The notes below the pieces were generated by a model that was not told the DNA's origin, searched no databases, and saw nothing but the letters and a program-made list of their open reading frames with translations. Below, piece after piece: positions 62,247 to 64,000 of a stretch of DNA of 64,000 nt. The first letter of the stretch is position 1. The number at the start of each line of letters is the position of its first letter. Location of the stretch: NCBI GenBank assembly GCA_965206125.1, contig CBDBIN010000046.1, positions 1,116,001 through 1,180,000 of the forward strand. Reading direction: 5' to 3'. This DNA comes from CAXWPM01 sp965206125 (lineage in GTDB: Bacteria > Acidobacteriota > Terriglobia > 20CM-2-55-15). The translations under genes were made by a program, and so were the position numbers.

Positions 62247-62573
62247 TCAGGCCGCAAAACGATCGAGCAGCTCGGAGATCTTTTTCTTCGGTTGCGCGCC
62301 GATGAGCCGGGCCTTCTCCTCTCCATCCTTGAATAGGATCATGGTAGGTATCGCCTGGACACCGTATCGTTCCGCGGCGGCCGGGTTTTCGTCGATGTTC
62401 AGTTTGGCGATTGTCGCCCTGCCCGAATAGTCGCCGCCGAGTTCCTCGAGGGTTGGAGCGATGGCTCGGCAAGGACCGCACCATTCCGCCCAGAAGTCCA
62501 CGAGCAACGGCTGATCGGACCCCAGGATTCGGTCTTCGATTTCGTTGTCAGTCAGTTTGGAAAGTCGACTCAT
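62247..62573 (-). CDS. trxA: Thioredoxin
   Basis: 108 residues from ATG 62573 (AAGGAG upstream, ATG 62591 is the alternative). The active site WCGPC (Cys32, Cys35) and the fold with LLVDFWAEWCGPCRAIAP, IAKLNIDENPAAAERYGVQAIPTMILFKDGEE and cis-Pro in AIPT are complete. It reduces protein disulfides in the cytoplasm. It lies 23 bases after the TetR gene, suggesting co-transcription and redox or electrophile stress control. Confidence 0.95.
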   Translation of the reverse strand: MSRLSKLTDNEIEDRILGSDQPLLVDFWAEWCGPCRAIAPTLEELGGDYSGRATIAKLNIDENPAAAERYGVQAIPTMILFKDGEEKARLIGAQPKKKISELLDRFAA

Positions 62574-62596
62574 CTTGTTTGTCTCCTTCATGTCTG

Positions 62597-63190
62597 TTAG
62601 GGCTCCACTCCCAGTGCGAGAGTCCGGCCAACCTCTGCCAGAACAGTATCCAATGGCGCCGTCGATCGGTGAGCTCGGGCCAGCATCAGACTGCCTTCCA
62701 TCATCGACAGCGTGAGGGTTGCCAGATGACGGGCCCTTTCGGGACTGTGGCCTTCGGCGGACAGACGTCGTTCGAACAGGTCGGTCCAACGCGCCCAAGC
62801 CCTTGAACACGTCTTCTGGAGGGCGTCCGACGACGCGGCGGTCTCCAAGACCACCGTCGCTATCGGGCAACCCTCCTCAAACCCGGATGCCACCAGACGG
62901 TCTCGCATACTGCCCAGCAGGGTCCTGAATGCATCGACCGCGGTTCCGGTCGTCTCAAGAATCTGCTCCATCGCGGCCAGCCGAGAACCGCAGGAATAGG
63001 CAATCGCAGCGATCGCCAAATCTTCCTTGCCCCCGGGGAAGTGAAAATAGAGCGACCCCTTGGGCGTCCCGCTCTCGTCGACGATCTGCTTCAACCCGGT
63101 TGCCGCATACCCTTGCCGTTGGAAGAGCTCTGCGGCTTTTGCGACCATCCGTTCTTTGCTTCCTGCGGGCCTCGGCGAATCTGAACTCAT
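62597..63190 (-). CDS. TetR/AcrR family repressor (LmrA/YxaF-like)
   Basis: 197 residues. An N-terminal HTH (ERMVAKAAELFQRQGYAATGLKQIVDESGTPKGSLYFHF in pieces) is followed by the C-terminal ligand region with GFEEGCPIATVVLETAASSDALQ typical of the LmrA/YxaF group. Ligands are often antibiotics, flavonoids or electrophiles. It is upstream of trxA on the same strand and overlaps its own operator. A Cys in EEGCPI is a candidate sensor. Confidence 0.92.
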   Translation of the reverse strand: MSSDSPRPAGSKERMVAKAAELFQRQGYAATGLKQIVDESGTPKGSLYFHFPGGKEDLAIAAIAYSCGSRLAAMEQILETTGTAVDAFRTLLGSMRDRLVASGFEEGCPIATVVLETAASSDALQKTCSRAWARWTDLFERRLSAEGHSPERARHLATLTLSMMEGSLMLARAHRSTAPLDTVLAEVGRTLALGVEP

Positions 63191-63196
63191 GACATT

Positions 63197-63225
63197 AGTA
63201 TACCGATCGGTCTACATACTGTCCA
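63197..63225 (-). promoter_or_regulatory. TetR promoter with operator overlapping the -10
   Basis: On the minus strand TGGACA (63225-63220), 17-bp spacer, TATACT (63202-63197). A 16-bp near-palindrome 63199-63214 with core ACCGATCGGT (63202-63211) overlaps the -10. Predicted transcription begins at about 63190, the A of the start codon, so the transcript is probably leaderless. Confidence 0.65.
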
Positions 63226-63401
63226 GTTGGAACTGCTTTTGTGCGAATTACTCCAATAGGCCAAGGCGTTGGCAACCGGACTGCTGCAAACTATCATCGA
63301 GACATACGACGACTGGCACCCCGATTGCTCGTACTGGTGCTGGCGACATTGCAATCACAGCACAGCACGCAAGTGAATCAAGAACTTGCGGAAGGATTCT
63401 G

Positions 63402-64000
63402 ATGACGGAAGGACGTCAATGGAATGGCGTTGGTGTCGAGACCCTGACTGAAGTCGACGCGGAAAGCCTGCTCGACCGTCTGCCAGGCATGGTCTACCGG
63501 TGCCGGTGGGACGGGGATTGGACAATGGAGTTCGTGAGCCAGGGAAGTCGCTCGCTCACCGGCTACGTTCCGGACGATCTCAAGGGCGGCGGCGCCGTCC
63601 GGTGGGGGCAGGTGATCTATTCAGAAGACCTGCCGGATGTGGCACGGGCGATTCGCAAGGCCATCAGCAACCGAAAGCCCTTCCAGATCGAATACCGGGT
63701 CGTCCGGTCCGATGGCGCCGTCTCAGCGGTCCTCGAAGAAGGACGGGTCGTTTCGCCACAGGGCAGCTTCCCTCACAACATCGAGGGTTACATCGTCGAT
63801 ATCCACGACCAGAAATCCCAGGAAGAGAATCTCCAGGACCAGCAAAAACAGGCGCGACTCGTAGTCGAAAAGGTGCCGGAAGCGTTCCTGTCAGTGGATT
63901 CCGACGGAACGATCTCGGACTGGAACGGCCAGGCGGAACGGACGTTCGGATGGTCCCGTGAGGAAGCACTCGGTCGCAACGTGACCGAAACCATCCTGCC
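63402..64000 (+). CDS. PAS-domain sensor protein, 3' partial
   Basis: ATG at 63402 with GAAGGA five bases upstream; the frame is open to the right edge. The first PAS unit runs about residues 20-130 (LLDRLPGMVYRCRWDGDWTMEFVSQGSRSLTGY, IEYRVVRSDGAVSAVLEEGR, EGYIVDIHDQK). A short coiled-coil linker (QEENLQDQQKQARLVVEKV) leads into a second PAS (AFLSVDSDGTISDWNGQAERTFGWSREEALGRNV). A histidine kinase or cyclase output probably follows outside the window. Confidence 0.88.
   Translation, partial: MTEGRQWNGVGVETLTEVDAESLLDRLPGMVYRCRWDGDWTMEFVSQGSRSLTGYVPDDLKGGGAVRWGQVIYSEDLPDVARAIRKAISNRKPFQIEYRVVRSDGAVSAVLEEGRVVSPQGSFPHNIEGYIVDIHDQKSQEENLQDQQKQARLVVEKVPEAFLSVDSDGTISDWNGQAERTFGWSREEALGRNVTETIL

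Overview
This window is GC-rich and gene-dense. Its character points to an uncultured or soil/marine Acidobacteriota of the Vicinamibacteria type (inference, no marker gene seen). Three very large orphan ABC permeases of the acidobacterial 'ADOP' type are present, two of them next to a PadR repressor. There are also many secreted PQQ-type beta-propellers, a TonB-dependent receptor ending in an aromatic-terminated beta-strand, secreted cytochromes, DUF342, TauE/SafE and creatininase-family proteins. No rRNA, tRNA or CRISPR array was recognised.

Layout. 1-3651: end of an MBL-fold hydrolase, then PadR plus ADOP permease. 3919-7033: a three-gene set of HemN-like radical SAM enzyme, 4HBT thioesterase and flavin-dependent halogenase-like enzyme. 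7226-18726 (minus): a run of PQQ propeller genes, including two tandem ankyrin-PQQ paralogues. One PQQ gene carries an in-frame palindromic insert. One ankyrin-PQQ gene is split by a complete 2,445-bp IS1595-type element (13943-16387) with four cargo genes, perfect 25-bp terminal repeats and an 8-bp target duplication. 18862-28261: membrane methyltransferase-like protein, dienelactone hydrolase, secreted SurE, HupE/UreJ, NHL propeller, Gly-rich RRM protein and a B12-type radical SAM enzyme. 28671-34411: two secreted c-type cytochromes, DUF2585, DinB, creatininase, a frameshifted VOC gene, and a CBS/DUF342 pair. 34501-41865 (minus): polyphosphate-glucokinase-like ROK kinase, TauE, an atypical kinase-like secreted protein, a frameshifted Omp85 barrel, 6-phosphogluconate dehydrogenase and phosphoglucose isomerase. 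42122-46575: AAC(6')-like acetyltransferase, lipoprotein, second PadR-ADOP pair. 46729-53024: small proteins, an ABC-2 exporter operon, a newly read 58-codon gene and a two-domain VOC protein. 53188-64000: M48 protease, KamA-like aminomutase, third ADOP permease, TonB receptor, thioredoxin/TetR pair, and the start of a PAS sensor.

The most unusual material is the cargo-bearing IS with a HEPN-like gene, the in-frame palindromic insert inside a propeller gene, and the small halogenase/radical SAM/thioesterase locus. The two PadR-ADOP loci share a promoter architecture in which a TAG-N5-CTA dyad overlaps the -10 or the start region. Two single-base frameshifts (VOC, Omp85) lie in G/C runs and may be sequencing errors.
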